The notes beneath the pieces are model-generated. The model was not told the DNA's origin and searched no databases. It saw only the letters and a program-made list of their open reading frames with translations. A stretch of 31,620 bases of DNA from Brugia malayi (lineage: Eukaryota; Nematoda; Chromadorea; Rhabditida; Onchocercidae): the NCBI RefSeq assembly GCF_000002995.4, contig NW_025062337.1:1-31620 (forward strand), in the 5' to 3' direction. This document shows, piece after piece, positions 19,390-31,620 of the stretch. The position numbers were made by a program, and so were the translations under genes. Position 1 is the first letter of the stretch, and each line of letters starts with the position of its first letter.

Positions 19390-20630
19390 CTTATTGCAGT
19401 TTTGTTAACATTAATGCATGCCTTTTTTGTTTTTGTACTAAATGCATGCTTTTTATTTTTTATTTGATTCTCATTCCGGTTACTTTCACTTACTGCATGC
19501 TTTTTATTCATTTTGTTAATTTTTTTTTTTGTTGTTGTACTCATTGCATGCTTTTTTATGCATGAATTTTGGTTACTTTTACTTTTTGTTTACTTAGCTC
19601 ACCCATTTTTGACTAATTCTAGTGCATTCTTTTTGTTAATAATAACGCATGCGTTTTTGTTTTGCACTAATTGCATGCTTTTTGTCCAGTTTTTTCAGCT
19701 TGCATTTCTATTTACTTTACTTACTGCATGCTTTGGGTTAGCTTTATTGACTTAACAGCAACAGCAACATCTTGCTAATTTTTTTTTGCATGCATTTCTA
19801 GCCACTTTTACTTACTGATGCATTTTTGTTAACTTTGCTTATTCCAATAATAACAATTTATAGTTATTATTGATGCTTGCCTTTCCTCAATGTTTGTTAA
19901 TTGCATGCTTTTTCGTTTATTTTTTCGTTCTTTTTTTTGCTTGCATTTATAGCTACTTTTATTTACTGCATGCTTTTTTACCCACCCAACAGCAATAATC
20001 TGTAGTTAGTATTGATGCATGTCTTTCTTAAGTGTCTTGTTTTTGTCTAAAGTCTTTGCATGCTTTTTTGTTTGTTATTTTTAGCTTGCATTTCTAGTTA
20101 ATTTTACTTACTGCATGCTTCTTGTTCACTTTGATCACTTTTTTTGACTACTTAGTCCATTTTTGTTAATATTAATGTATAATTTTTTCTTTGTTTCGCA
20201 CTAACTGCATGCTTTTGGTTAACTTTATTTTGCTTAAAAACAACACCTTGAGTGTGATTGGTGCAGTGTTTTCTTAACTTTACTAATTGCATGCTTTTTT
20301 TTCCAAACTTAACTTATATATTTGCACTAAGTGCAATTTTTGATGTACAATTTTTTCTTGCTTTTGCTTGTGTCGCTTTATTGTTTTCCAATATCTTTTA
20401 TTTACTGCATGCTTTTTTTGCTTTACTTGTTGCATTTAATTTATTTTCTGCATGCTTTTCTTATTGACTTTACTTACTTGGTTCGTGCTTTTTAAACAGT
20501 GCAGTAGTGATTTGTATTTAGTTTACTATATGCTTCTCATACTCTTTCATATTGGATTTTTTTTAGCTGCTCCCACTTATTGAAAAGTTCTTTTTTATAA
20601 TAATTTGTTAATTTATTTTCTGCATGTAAT
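19390..20630 (+). repeat. Degenerate array rich in TGCATGC
   Basis: About 15 exact TGCATGC heptamers lie in some 1.05 kb (first near 19415, last near 20449). There is also one CGCATGCG, one TGCATGA and two TGCATGT. Most are embedded in (T)TACTTACTGCATGCTTTTT or AATTGCATGCTTTTT. A longer unit of about 145-150 bp shows around 19791, 19942 and 20087 (TGCATTTCTAGCTACTTTTA contexts). Open frames through it are translations of the repeat (CMLF motif) and are not genes. UGCAUG is the known target of Rbfox/FOX-1 splicing factors if the plus strand is transcribed. Confidence 0.9.
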
Positions 20631-21293
20631 TTAATTTTTTTATTTTTTAATTTATTCTTTACTTCTTTAATGCTATCGCATTTAAAAGGCAAATTTTCAA
20701 AAGAATTTCATCAAATACTCAGAAGGTATGTTTTTTTTTTTTTTTTTTTTTGACATTTTCAACTCTATAAAAAAATTCTGTCCATGTATTTTTAATAATT
20801 TAAAATTTTTAAATTTAAGGTTATTTTGGTTACAAATGTGTATGTATATAAAATATCTGTTACATAGTCGATTCTGAATTCGTTGAACAGAATTCTTTTG
20901 ATCTTTCACCACCATTTCAAAGAGTTTGAATTCTTATTGGTCAGTGTCAAATTCGTTTCTGGGAAGGTAATCTTACTGATTGGATTTTCATAAATATTCG
21001 TAAAAAAAACTATTAATTCAAATTTCATATTCTTAATTATCGATATATAAATTACTTCATCAGAAGATCAATCGCTATTGGATAAGGCATTTAGTCTCAC
21101 TTTTTCTTTTTTAGATGTAATGTTTATTTTCTGAAATATTGTAAAGTCTTTTTTTTTTGGATCGAGGTTCTCAAATATTTGCAATAATTGTTGTAAGTTA
21201 GAAAACTGAATTAGTATGCAAAGACAATTTTTGATCAATAATTTAATCATTTTAAAAAAAAAAGCGTATAATGCTAGTGTTCCTAGCATTCTA
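20631..21293. other. Gene-free stretch before duplication copy B
   Basis: AT-rich, with a T-run at 20729-20750. No coding or structured feature is supported. Copy-B homology begins with a short seed near 21260-21288 (AAAGCG, then GCTAGTGTTCCTA) and is continuous from 21294. Confidence 0.6.
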
Positions 21294-21587
21294 TTTGACA
21301 CTGTTGTCAATCAATTTATTTACCTATTCTCATGGGGAAATGAATTGAAATTTTATGAAATATTATTGAATTGGTCATTGTCTCCATTGTTGATTTAAGA
21401 AATACTACAAAAGTATTAATCTATTTTTTATTGTACTCAGAGTTTCATTCTAAAATTTTATGCAAATTAAAAAAGTGGACAATTTGCATCAAAATTTACT
21501 CATTTATTCAAAACAAATGAACCAATTAACATTTCATAAAAAAAGAACAAATTAAATGATATAAATTAATGAGTGGAATAATTATTG

Positions 21588-21702
21588 TAACAATTCTGGG
21601 ATGAACTAAAATTCCAATTCCAGAATGAATTACAATTCTAGGATGACCTAATCCTAAATGAATTATAATTTTAAGACGAAGTATAATTCTTGGATGAAGT
21701 AA
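21588..21702. repeat. Degenerate 18-20 bp minisatellite inside block B1
   Basis: Counterpart of the array at 7486-7602, with the same order of variant units and a 2-bp deletion near 21650. Confidence 0.8.
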
Positions 21703-22560
21703 ACTAAATTTACTGACCATTAATCGATTGCTTAGGCAGAAGATAAATGGCTAAAAGGAAGAAAATTGAAGTTAATACAACATTTTAATTTAATTTGGCA
21801 TTTAAGATAAATTTGTGATCGGTTTTTATTAAAAGTAAAATATGGAAGAAAGAAAAAAAAAAAGGAATTTTGGGCTAAAATATTAAATTAAATTTTCTTC
21901 TTTTCAGTTACCTATTCATATTTGCTTGACAATAAGATAGCTATTGGATTTCGCCAATAAATTGAATCAATTTTTTGTCGTTTTTCGATATACATTTAGC
22001 ATTTATTCACAGAGAAGATAGAATGAATGTGAGAAAAAAAAATGAAATAATAAAATTATATTTCCTTTTTATCTTTTAAATCTTAAAACTTTCATTTGAC
22101 ATTGATTTTTTTGTTGCAAATTATTAAAAAGAAAATTCTTTTTTTTTTTTTGTTTTGAAATAGGAATGAAACTTTAATGCTTTTGCTTGTTATCTTATTT
22201 AAATATGATTTAAAATTATTTTTAATTCTATTTTAAATTAAAATTTCGTTTTAGTATCTTGGAATATTCTCAAATATTGTTTTATTTTAATGAAATGCAA
22301 GAATTAAATGTTAAATAGAAAAAAAAAAAAGGGATAAAATTAAAGAATGGAATTCCACGTCTTTTACGAGTATTCGTTGAAACGTTTCATAAAGTCACGC
22401 ATTTAAACTACAAATCTCAAGAATCTTTAATCATTGGTTGACAGAAGTTGACATTATTATTTGATTCCTTCTTCTTTTCTTCTTCTTTTATCCCTTTATT
22501 ACTTATTAACTTATCATAACATTACTTATAATATTATTTATCATTGATACTGTAAATAAA

Positions 22561-22992
22561 TGACCAAATAATGTGTTATTATTATGATTTATGTAATAAT
22601 TAATTGTTAATACTAACTATATGAGTTAATTGTTAATTGTTTTAAGATATTATTTTTTACGATATTTTGTTTTAAGAATTTAAATTAATAATAATTAACT
22701 GTTTTAAGATAATTAATTAATTACTACATTAATTGTTGCAGTATTATTTAATTAATTAAATTATGAAATGGCAAAATGATGAAAACTTCTTGTAATTATG
22801 CAAAAAAGTGACAACGAATCTAATTTGAAAAGGTAATTAATGTTTTAATTATTTTTTAACACTACACATAAATTTCTAGCATGCAATATTTCAATAATAC
22901 CAATTTCGTTTAATTATTAATTTCGTACTGATTTTTTAATACAACAATTTAGGCAAATTATGAAGTTTAGAGGTATGTTTGGAGGCAATTAG
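22561..22992. other. Copy-B-specific insertion
   Basis: 432 bp of AATTAATT-rich sequence with repeated TTAATTGTTTTAAGA strings, absent from the matching place in copy A (between 12238 and 12251). No clear target-site duplication at its ends. Confidence 0.7.
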
Positions 22993-24063
22993 TTACCTGC
23001 TTGATTAAAGGAATAATTTTTTATTACCTACCTGTCGTATTTATCTTTCAGGGAAAACAAAAGGAACATTTTTCGGATGCGTTTTGCCGAATATTACTTT
23101 TAAAAAAGGAAAAGAAAATAAAAATTTACTTATCAATTATTATATTTATTATTTTCTATAATAATTTCTTTTTTTAGAACTTATTTTAGAATAATTAATA
23201 CAAATTTTATTTCAGGAAATCAATTGCCATTTTATCATTCTTATTTTTAGCCACATAGCATATAATTCATATTGCTATTACGAATACCTCTATTCATCTT
23301 GTAATTAAATACCTATAATAATAGTAGAACAGGTAAAAATAAAGAAAGGCCTGAATTAGTTGCAGGATTGTTTATTTTATATTTGATTTTACAAAAATTT
23401 CTTCCTTATAATTTGAAATTTCCCTCACTGACAGTTTAAATCAATCAATTTTACAGTGAGAAGCATAAAGTTACAATAAAATTTTTATTTCTAAAAATTT
23501 TTTTCAGGAAAATATTCTCGAAGAAATGAATGTTATATGGGTGGAATTTCTCAGTGCTCTATTTTTGCTTCTTTTTTATCAGTAATTCTCTCTTACCTTT
23601 ATTATAGATCATTGGCATTTCTTAATTAAAGAAATTTGCATTGCAAATTGATCATTTAAAGAATATATCAATCATAAAAGTTATCAAAAATTAGTATCCT
23701 TGCAGAATATTATATAAATTAAAGTATTAAGGTATCCAGGTAATTAAAGTATTGTTGAAATATTGTTTCTTCTTATTTTATTATCATTGTTGTAATTGTT
23801 GCAGAAAAGATTGCATATCGAAAATGTACAATTAAATAAATTATTCATTCAAAAAACAAATGAATTAAGTAATTAAAATTATTTCCCAGAAGAATTTAAT
23901 TTCACTTTTAAATAAAGTCGTTAAAGTTGCTGCTAACTTAAATGTGTCAATGAGTAATTAAACAGCATTTTCAGTTGGAATTTAAACTAATTAAGATTTT
24001 CTCACATTTTTTTTTTTTACTTGCAATTATTTTGCTACAGTTTATAAATATCATCGTAAATAA

Positions 24064-27000
24064 TTATAACAAATGTAAGATTTAAAATTACAAATTTACT
24101 GATGACTCTCGACCGCTATTCTTAGCGATGTCATTTCTATGAAATACGCTCATCTCTTTCTAATTTTAAAAATTTCAAATTGAAATGACAATAAAAAAAT
24201 TTGTCATTTGAACAAATTTAGCTTGCATTAGGTTTGCTTTTTGCTTATACAATAGACTAATTAATTTTAATTATATGAAAATTTAGTTTAAAAAATTTAA
24301 TTATATATGAAAAAACTGTGGGAAATGATGAGAAATGATTATAGCAACATAAATAATTGAAACAAATATTTTTGTTTTTAAAATTACAATTTAGACAGAA
24401 TCAGAATGATTTTGCAGTGATTCCCTTTCATTTATTGACAAAAGCGCCCATCTAAACATGTAAACAAATAAAAATTATTGGTATGAAAATTTTTAAAATC
24501 TTTGCATTGCCTTTGTTCTATGATAAAGTATGTTGATTTCAATCAATTTTTTTGTAAATAAAAAGAAATTTTAGACGATTGCTGCTACTAAGTCAGAGAT
24601 ATCAGTAATGTTTTCGATTATTTGTCATATAATCAACGATTCAATCTGATTAAAATGATCATAAAATGATAATGGTTCAATTTGTAGAAGATAATAATTG
24701 AAATTATCATAAAGTGATAATGAATCAAAATAATCGTAAGGCATTGAAAAATAAAATAGCTACGAAATGCTATTGATAAAATTGATCTATTGATTATGCA
24801 ACAAATTAATGTAATTAAAATAGCAGCGAGAAAATAATATATAAAATAGTAAGAAAGTGATTATAATTGAATAATAATCAAAATATAAATTTAATAATAA
24901 TTGAAATGATTACACGGTGATAATCGCAGCTATTAATGTAAGTTCGAAGTTATATTCTGAAAATATCAATGGTTTATTTATTGACAGAAATTTTTCTCTC
25001 GAATAAATTTGATAAAATGAATAAATGGACAACAATAGCAGACTGATATAATCACATGATGATACTGATAAATGATAAAACAAAATGCAAATCTGAAATT
25101 ATGTGGTGTTTTCTTCCAATCAGATATCTCGGTATTACGGGAAATATTGGTCATAGTTTGACCTGGCCAGCATCTCTAATTAGATCATCGTTGTAAAAAT
25201 ATGCTTGCGTTCAATCATAAGTAATTTTATCCTTAATTTGATTATAAGTCGACGTAAGACACGTACGCCTAATCAGATATCATAAAATGAAAAACTTACG
25301 TACGATAACTGAAAGTGCCATTGATTTACATTGCTTCAACACTTTTTTACTAGTTTTTTATCAAATTTAATGTTAGTCAAATAAAGTATTCAGTTATTAT
25401 TTTTTTTTAAATAACTTTTAAAAATTTATTTTTAAATTGCTATTGATAAATTTTTTTTTTTTTTTCAATACTAAATGATAATTTCAAATCGATTTTGTTT
25501 ATTGAATGTTTCAAATGCTCGTTGGTTATTTATCAAAAAGTCAGAATTGAGCACAAACTTATTAAATAAATTATCGTATATGCATTCTTTATCCTATAAA
25601 GTTGCTAACTTTCTTGAAACCATCAATTTTTTAAATTTTCAAATTGCATTTATTTTCATAATCTTTGATCCTCCAAATCTTTTAATCAGAACTGATAAAA
25701 AAATTAGTAGCTATGATAAATGAACAAACAATTGTGACAAAAACTAAATGCACATCGACTAAAGATAAATTTTAGTTTACTTTTGCTACTTTTCATTTGA
25801 TATTTGATTTAAATTAATTGCTAATCAAGTCATGTTCATTATTTTTTCTAAGTTTGTTTTTTTGATTTGTTCAAAAATTTTTTTAAATTTATTTAAATTC
25901 ATTTTTGTTTATCACAATTGGATATAATTGATAGAAATATATTAGAAAAATGATATGAATGAAATTTAAATTTTAATACTTATTAAACAAAAGTTATAAG
26001 TAAATATGAAATGTAATGAAAGAGGAACTTTTTACAATATATTATTGACAGAAAGTATACTTTGAAGGGACAATTACGCCAGCAAATAATTTTTTCTCTT
26101 TCATTCCACTTTTATTGTTTATAAAAAAGTTAACTAATAAAATTTTTTATTTGAAAATTATTCAAAAAAATTTAATTTTCCGAAATACAATAAAATTTAA
26201 TTACGTTTTTATTCTTCGCAATAAATATGCTAAATTTGACTTAAATAAATATGCTAAATTAGTTTTTTTCTTTCTTTCTTCGAAATAAATTTATTGATAA
26301 TTTCTGTCAAATTTTAAAATTTCATAAATTTATTTAATTTTGTTTTTAAACTATTTTTGAGTATTAAAAACTGGCAGCAATCACTCAATCTTTAAAAAAG
26401 CAACAATATTTAGCTGAAAATTTCTATTTTTTCATCATAAATAATTATTACGCAAAATAAAATTGAATTCTACTATTAACCAACTCAAATTATAAAATTA
26501 TCAGTTTAATAGTAAATGATAACAACTAAATATTATCACTTATAATTAACAATTAAACATCAAAAATTATAATCTTTTTTCTTAGCTTTTCTTATTATTT
26601 TATTATTTTCTTCAAAAAAATTAATCCAGAATTCTATTATTTATAATTTTACTATTACCTCTCTTTTTTTTTTCAACGAAATTAATTCAAAATTCAAATG
26701 TGAAAATAATTTAATTAAAAGATAAATAATTGTTGTTATCATTAACAGAAATATTTGAATGCATTTGCAATGATTTAAAAAACAAAGTCTAATAATATTG
26801 TTTATATTATTTCGAGAATTACTTCTTTCATCTCTCAATAAATAAATGATGCTAGTGTAATTTAAAATTAAACAATAATTAATAATCAAAATCAAAAATT
26901 AAAACTCTCTTTGTTTGGGTGGGATTTAAATTGTCACCAATATTTACACCGTTCAATGTCTCTTTATTTATCCATTTACCATATATCATTTACCTTTCAC

Positions 27001-27247
27001 TAATAATTGCACACCTATTGTCGGATATCCTTTTTTCATTTCATCCATGGAGCGTCAACTAATTATCATACAATAATGAATCAATCCATTAAGTATACTT
27101 CGTCACAAGCAATCATAAATAAATCAAAAATATGCATAAATGATAATTTAAGTGCTAGCATACCGTTTAATGTTTCATTTTAGCAATTATTTATTTTTAA
27201 TTTAGCTTAATGATTGATAATATTTTATCATATATTTCAATGCAAAT
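24064..27247. other. AT-rich stretch, no supported gene
   Basis: No coding exon with splice partners was found. A slightly GC-richer island at 25095-25320 holds a 31-codon open frame (25101-25196) and a few ACGTACG strings, but nothing that identifies a gene. 24600-24950 is rich in ATAATTGAAAT-like strings. The open frame at 25475-25723 has AT-driven composition and no recognisable motif. Confidence 0.6.
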
Positions 27248-27520
27248 CAAATATCTTGTAATTGTTTTTTTTTTTTTTTTATTTTATCTTTTCTTTTTTT
27301 TAAAAGTTTATTTTTAAAAAAAAAAAATGGAATGATTAGAGTTTACACAGATATCATTAATATCTTTAATTAATGTTAAATTTTTTTTTTTGTCCATCTT
27401 TTCATATTTATTTAAAATTTATTTTAAAAAAAAAAAAAAAAAATTGAAATGATTAGAGTTTACATAGATATCATTAATATCTTTAATTTATTGCTAAATT
27501 TTTTTTTTTTTGTTCATTTT
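27248..27520. repeat. Tandem duplication, period about 117 bp
   Basis: AATGATTAGAGTTTACACAG at about 27331 recurs at about 27448 (one base changed), each followed by ATATCATTAATATCTTTAAT and flanked by matched A-run and T-run segments. Confidence 0.85.
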
Positions 27521-29640
27521 TTATTTATACATTGTTTATTCCTCACATTGTTTTATTGAAATTTTTAGTCAGCTCAAAGAATTTGTCGAAATTTTGAAAT
27601 TAAACTAAAAAAAAAAAATGTATTTGAAACAAAAAAAAAAAAAGAAAAAGAAAAGAAAGAATTTTTCCCAATGGAATATTTTATAATCAACTCTATGCTA
27701 ACTTTTAAATTTTTAAATATACAAGAATAATAACATTAGTAAATAAAAAAATGAGAAAATTTAACTTAAATAGTAATAGAATAAACTGTTATATTCATTT
27801 ATATTATTTTTTTTAGGAATTATTTGACTTATTTAATTAAAAATAAAGGATTCATTATTTCATAGACAAAAAGCTAATTTTTATTTCTTTTTTTTTTACT
27901 TATTTCTATTCATCATTCAATTATATTACTTATTTCTCGTAAGATATTAAATTTAAAAACAGTAAATTCCATCAGTAAAAATAGGAAAAGTAAGTGAAAT
28001 AATAAGTAAATAAGGTTGTCATCAAATAAAACATTAACTTTAAGTAATTATTCAATTGTATTATAATAAAAAATTATGAATAAAGTATACTTTTCATATA
28101 ATATCGATGAAGTTAATTTGCATAAAATTATAAGGAAGGAAGGAAAGTGATAAGCTATCTGACCTTTAATCTTTTGTACAAACTTTATTTGTTGCATTTA
28201 GATTACTAATATGAAGACTAATCTTATTTTAATACGGTAAGGAAATCAATGATTGTTGATTTATTTATTTATTTATTTTAAATAAAATCAATCAATAAAG
28301 CATTAATTTTGCTTAAGTTTAATTTTCTGACTAACAGAAACAAATAAATAAACACTAGTTTGTTTATTAAGTATATCAGTTATTCATTACCAATATTATT
28401 TCTCTAAATAAACTATTTTGTCATCATAGTGGTTTCCGTCTAATAGCTTAAATTGAAGGTTCAAATTACAGATTATTTAAAGCCTTGAAATAAAAATAAG
28501 TTTTAAATAAAAATTACAGCCTTAAAATAAAAATTAAAAATTTACCTAACCAATTTAAAACCTTTTATTAAGCAGATTTTTTTTAAATGGAATTACCTTT
28601 CAAAATTTTTTAATGAAAATGCTTTTTTAAAATTGAATTAAATTATCTTCTAGTTTTTTTTTTTACAATTATTAAATTGAATTATCAATCAAACTTATCA
28701 CAGATTAGCATTGCACTTTAATATTTTAATATTACTTTGATATGCAAATTAATTTTCAGGGAACCATAAATTAACCATTAGCCATTTTAACTTAATTTAA
28801 TTTAATCTAATCTGATTCGATTAATTTTTCTTTCTCAAAAGAAAATTTTGCCTTAAAATTGCATCATTTTCAATTTTTCTCGTAATAAATCATTTTGCTT
28901 ATTTTTCCTCCATTTTTTACTTTTCATCAATCATTGAATATTTAAAATTTCATCATTATGGCTTTCAAATTTTATATTTCCAAAAAAAAAAACAAAGAAA
29001 AAATAAAAGAAATATGAACAATAGACAATTTTGATGAAATTTTAAAAATTGAAATGAAAAATAAACTAATACTTCTAAATACCCTAATGGATTTATATAG
29101 ACTAACTTTTTCCTTTCTATGTTTATTTTTAAAATATCAATTTCTCAATTTTGCAAAAAAAAAAAAAAAAATTAAAACAAATTACATTCTTATTCTTTTT
29201 TTTTGAGTAATCATATCATTAATAACATCTTATTAAAAGTGACGTAAAAATGAATTTTACGTGAAATTAACGTGAAAGTGAAAATGAAACATTTGTTTAC
29301 GTAATATTTGCTTAGTAATCTAGCAGATTTAACGCATTATTTGATATTTATGATAATAATGACTGATTTAATTATTAAAATAAATTTTTAGAATTATCAT
29401 ATTTGTACATTTATGCATGAAAATAAAAATTCACAATGAAATTTCTGCTTATTTAATGAAAAAAAAAAAAAATTAATGAAAAAAAAACGATAAGTAAATA
29501 TCTTTCTAATCCCTTTCGTTCCTCTTTTTTCTTTTTCTTCCATCTTTCAAAGCTGCAAAAAACCACTTTAAATTTATCATCATAATTTTTATCATCACTC
29601 CCAAATTATCTAACAATTTTTACTATTATTATATATTATT
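27521..29640. other. AT-rich stretch, no supported gene
   Basis: Only mononucleotide runs, (ATTT)n near 28258-28279 and one small hairpin (29242-29262). No coding or RNA gene was seen. Confidence 0.6.
29242..29262. other. Small hairpin ACGTAAAA/TTTTACGT
   Basis: Perfect 8-bp inverted repeat with a 5-bp spacer. The left arm lies in TGACGTAA (29240-29247), a string that fits CREB/ATF-type bZIP sites. ACGTGAA recurs twice just downstream. Could be chance. Confidence 0.4.
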
Positions 29641-29645
29641 AAGAC

Positions 29646-29668
29646 TCAGCTTAGCTTAGCTCAGCTCA
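29646..29668. repeat. AGCTT/AGCTC pentamer repeat
   Basis: CAGCTTAGCTTAGCTCAGCT: four to five pentamer units in a slightly GC-richer patch (29640-29760). No gene is supported there. Confidence 0.75.
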
Positions 29669-30216
29669 GACAGGAGCCATCCATTTTTGTTTTTCTCTTC
29701 AATCATTATAGATGGCGCCAAATTGTCGCTAAGAAATATGCAAGGAAAGAAAAAAAACGAGCCGAAAAATAACCATCAATGAGTGATGAGTTATTTAAAT
29801 GTTGACCATTAGTCATTTCCTCAAATTGATGACCTTTTTTGCATTCATTCATTGAAATTTTGAAATGAAAAGAATGTAAAATGATAAATAAATAATAATT
29901 ATTTCTAACTAAAACATTAAATTCATTCATTTTCATTTTGCAAACTTTTTCATTGTTTATGCAAAAACTTAATACTTATGTTTACATAATTAGTATGCTT
30001 ATCTCATAATGTGACAATAGCGCCAGTCTTTTATTTTCTCTTTTGTTCTCTCTCTTTTCTTCCTCTCTCCCTCTTTCTCTGTGCTAAATATTTGGTTTTT
30101 CAATTTTTGAAATTCTTTATATGTGGATGGAGTTTTTCGATATAAAAATTATTTTCATATGTTTCATCTAAACTAAGTAGCAGCATTAGCATTATGTTGA
30201 CCTCTTCGTTGATATC

Positions 30217-30242
30217 GTGACCTTTTATAACAAAAGGGTCAC
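30217..30242. other. Hairpin GTGACCTTTT/AAAAGGGTCAC
   Basis: Ten base pairs with one bulged G and a 5-base loop. TGACC half-sites recur nearby (TTGACC at 30198 and GTGACC here), like nuclear-receptor half sites, but this is weak. Confidence 0.4.
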
Positions 30243-30886
30243 CTATGAAAGTTTTTTCATTATTCTTCTTTTTATTTCTTCTATTTTACTCTTTTATTAT
30301 TAGAAGGTATAAAAACTTTTTAAAATTTGTGGATTATTTTTTGAATTAAAAAAAAAAATTTTTTTTTCTTCAAAGCGAAACATTGTCATTTAATCATACT
30401 TTACTATCTAATTTAATTGATACTTTTTTATTTTTTATTCTGTTTTGATTATTATAAAACTTTTTTAATATATTCATTAAATATCAGAAAAGAAAAGAAA
30501 AATGTAAAAACTCTTTAATAAATTAACGAATTCAAAATTTTAATCAAATTTTTTCTTTAAAATGATAATAATTAATTTAATGTTAAATGGGAGAAAAAAA
30601 AAGAAAAAAAACAAACGCATTGTTTTATGCTTAATTTTTTTTTTTCAAGTCTTTTTCACAAATTTTCATTTTTTTTTTCTGTTTTTTCATTTTAAAAAAA
30701 TTTTTCAATTTTTTCTTTTCGTTTTTGCTAGTTGTCTGTGTAAAATAATAAATAAATGATGTAAGTTTCAATGTTGACATTTACAAAATGAATGAAACTT
30801 TTTAGTTTGAAAGAAAATTTAAATTCTCAATGTATAATTTATAATCTTCAAAATTTCTTTTCACTTTTTCTTTCTTTTAAAAATTT

Positions 30887-30904
30887 TCTCTCTCTCTCTC
30901 TCTC
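30887..30904. repeat. (CT)n microsatellite
   Basis: Eight to nine CT units. Confidence 0.88.
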
Positions 30905-31203
30905 TTTTTAAATTTTCAATTTCATTTTCATCATCACTTAGCATATTGTTAAGAGAAAAAAAAAAAAAAAAAATGAAAAATGAAAGAAAAAGCAATACTT
31001 GTTTAGCTTAACAACTCTTTCTCTCATCAATAAAAGTTCATTTAGCATTTAACTAACACTTCAAGTGCTTAGCTTCTTCCTTTCTTTTTTTTTTTTCTTT
31101 AATAATTTTTCCATAAATAATTTTCATATATAATATTTTTGTTAAATTAATTAATTCATACAATTTCATACTCAATTATTCATAGTTTAGTTTATTGGAA
31201 CAA

Positions 31204-31232
31204 AAATAAACAAATAAATAAATAAATAAATA
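31204..31232. repeat. (AAAT)n microsatellite
   Basis: Six to seven AAAT-type units. Confidence 0.88.
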
Positions 31233-31620
31233 ATTTCACAAAATTTATTCAAATGCCTTTTTTTTTTTTGCTTTTGAAAAAAATTATAATTATCATTAAT
31301 ATATTTAAATAACATACATTTGATGAAGTTAAAAAATATCAATCAGATATTATTGATTTTTTAAATAAAAATAAGTAATACTAATTGTTTTTCGATTTTT
31401 TTTTCTTGGTTAGAAATTATTTGATCAAATTTTTTTTTCTCTTTTTTTAAAACAATTAAAACATTATTTTGAAATAATTGAGTGATAATTTTCTAAAAAA
31501 AATCAATACCATTTTTCTTTTTGTTTTTTTACATTTTTCTTTTCAGAAATGATTAATTTTTCTTAAACACTGATTTCTGCTTAATACACGCTGCTTTCTA
31601 TTTTTTTTTTTATTATTATT

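Larger units (their letters stand above)
21294..24063 (+). repeat. Copy B of the dispersed direct duplication (blocks B1-B4)
   Basis: B1 (21294-22349) matches 7191-8244, B2 (22351-22438) matches 10431-10535, B3 (22437-22560) matches 12116-12238, and B4 (22993-24063) matches 12251-13315. B1, B2 and B3 follow each other with no gap, where copy A has 2.2 and 1.6 kb of extra DNA. Copy B has its own 432-bp stretch (22561-22992) between B3 and B4. The unit contains no coding gene I can support. Confidence 0.93.
29669..31620. other. AT-rich right end, no supported gene
   Basis: Contains a TATAG acceptor-like site followed by a 19-codon basic frame (about 29712-29770), a hairpin at 30217-30242, (CT)n at 30887-30904 and (AAAT)n at 31204-31232. 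None of these makes a gene that can be supported. Confidence 0.55.

Noticed and set aside
19356..20467. Several 60-80 codon frames with repeated ACF/CMLF motifs
   Set aside because: They are translations of the TGCATGCTTTTT array, not proteins.
25101..25196. 31-codon open frame in a slightly GC-richer patch
   Set aside because: It is a single short frame without splice sites, homology or conservation evidence.
1..31620. tRNA, rRNA, spliced-leader RNA, telomeric TTAGGC arrays, CRISPR
   Set aside because: I looked for box-B-like strings, the nematode SL1 sequence, tandem TTAGGC and spaced repeats by eye; only isolated single matches were seen.

Overview
The window is very AT-rich DNA (roughly three quarters A+T by eye) with long introns, many A- and T-runs, microsatellites, and splice acceptors of the TTTTCAG type. 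This points to an invertebrate animal nuclear genome. The short, strong TTTTCAG acceptors, and start codons lying a few bases after an acceptor, would suit a nematode, but mites and other AT-rich ecdysozoans are not excluded. No bacterial operon signals, tRNA, rRNA or CRISPR were seen.

Left part (1-5906, minus strand): the 5' half of a TMTC-family gene, an ER membrane O-mannosyltransferase with C-terminal TPRs. I assembled six exons by hand; they join in frame into about 378 residues, and the gene runs off the left edge before the TPR half. Its introns hold simple repeats and two local tandem duplications.

Middle (7191-15150): gene-poor DNA that carries copy A of a dispersed duplication (7191-13315), interrupted by a 2.2 kb stretch with a 29-bp minisatellite and by a 1.6 kb stretch. 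A spliceable but non-coding minus-strand exon candidate (13661-13768) hints that the TMTC transcript may start near 14-15 kb.

15153-17500 (plus strand): a compact six-exon gene whose exons are much richer in GC than anything else here. It encodes about 287 residues (or 300 with an alternative last acceptor): an alpha-helical N-terminus, an acidic region with a repeated AEWAPLP motif, then two zinc fingers, each on its own exon, and a basic tail. I do not recognise the family.

17526-20660: downstream of that gene lies a strand-asymmetric region. An A-rich block is followed by about 2.9 kb of T-rich DNA containing a 15-bp inverted repeat, two GC-containing hairpins and a striking array of about 15 TGCATGC motifs (19.4-20.5 kb).

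21294-24063 is copy B of the duplication, in the same orientation but condensed. Its outer blocks are about 2-3% different from copy A, while its inner blocks are more than 10% different. From 24.1 kb to the end I found no gene I can support, only AT-rich DNA with small repeats and hairpins.

The window has two protein genes on opposite strands, apparently transcribed away from each other, with duplicated non-coding DNA on both sides of the zinc-finger gene.
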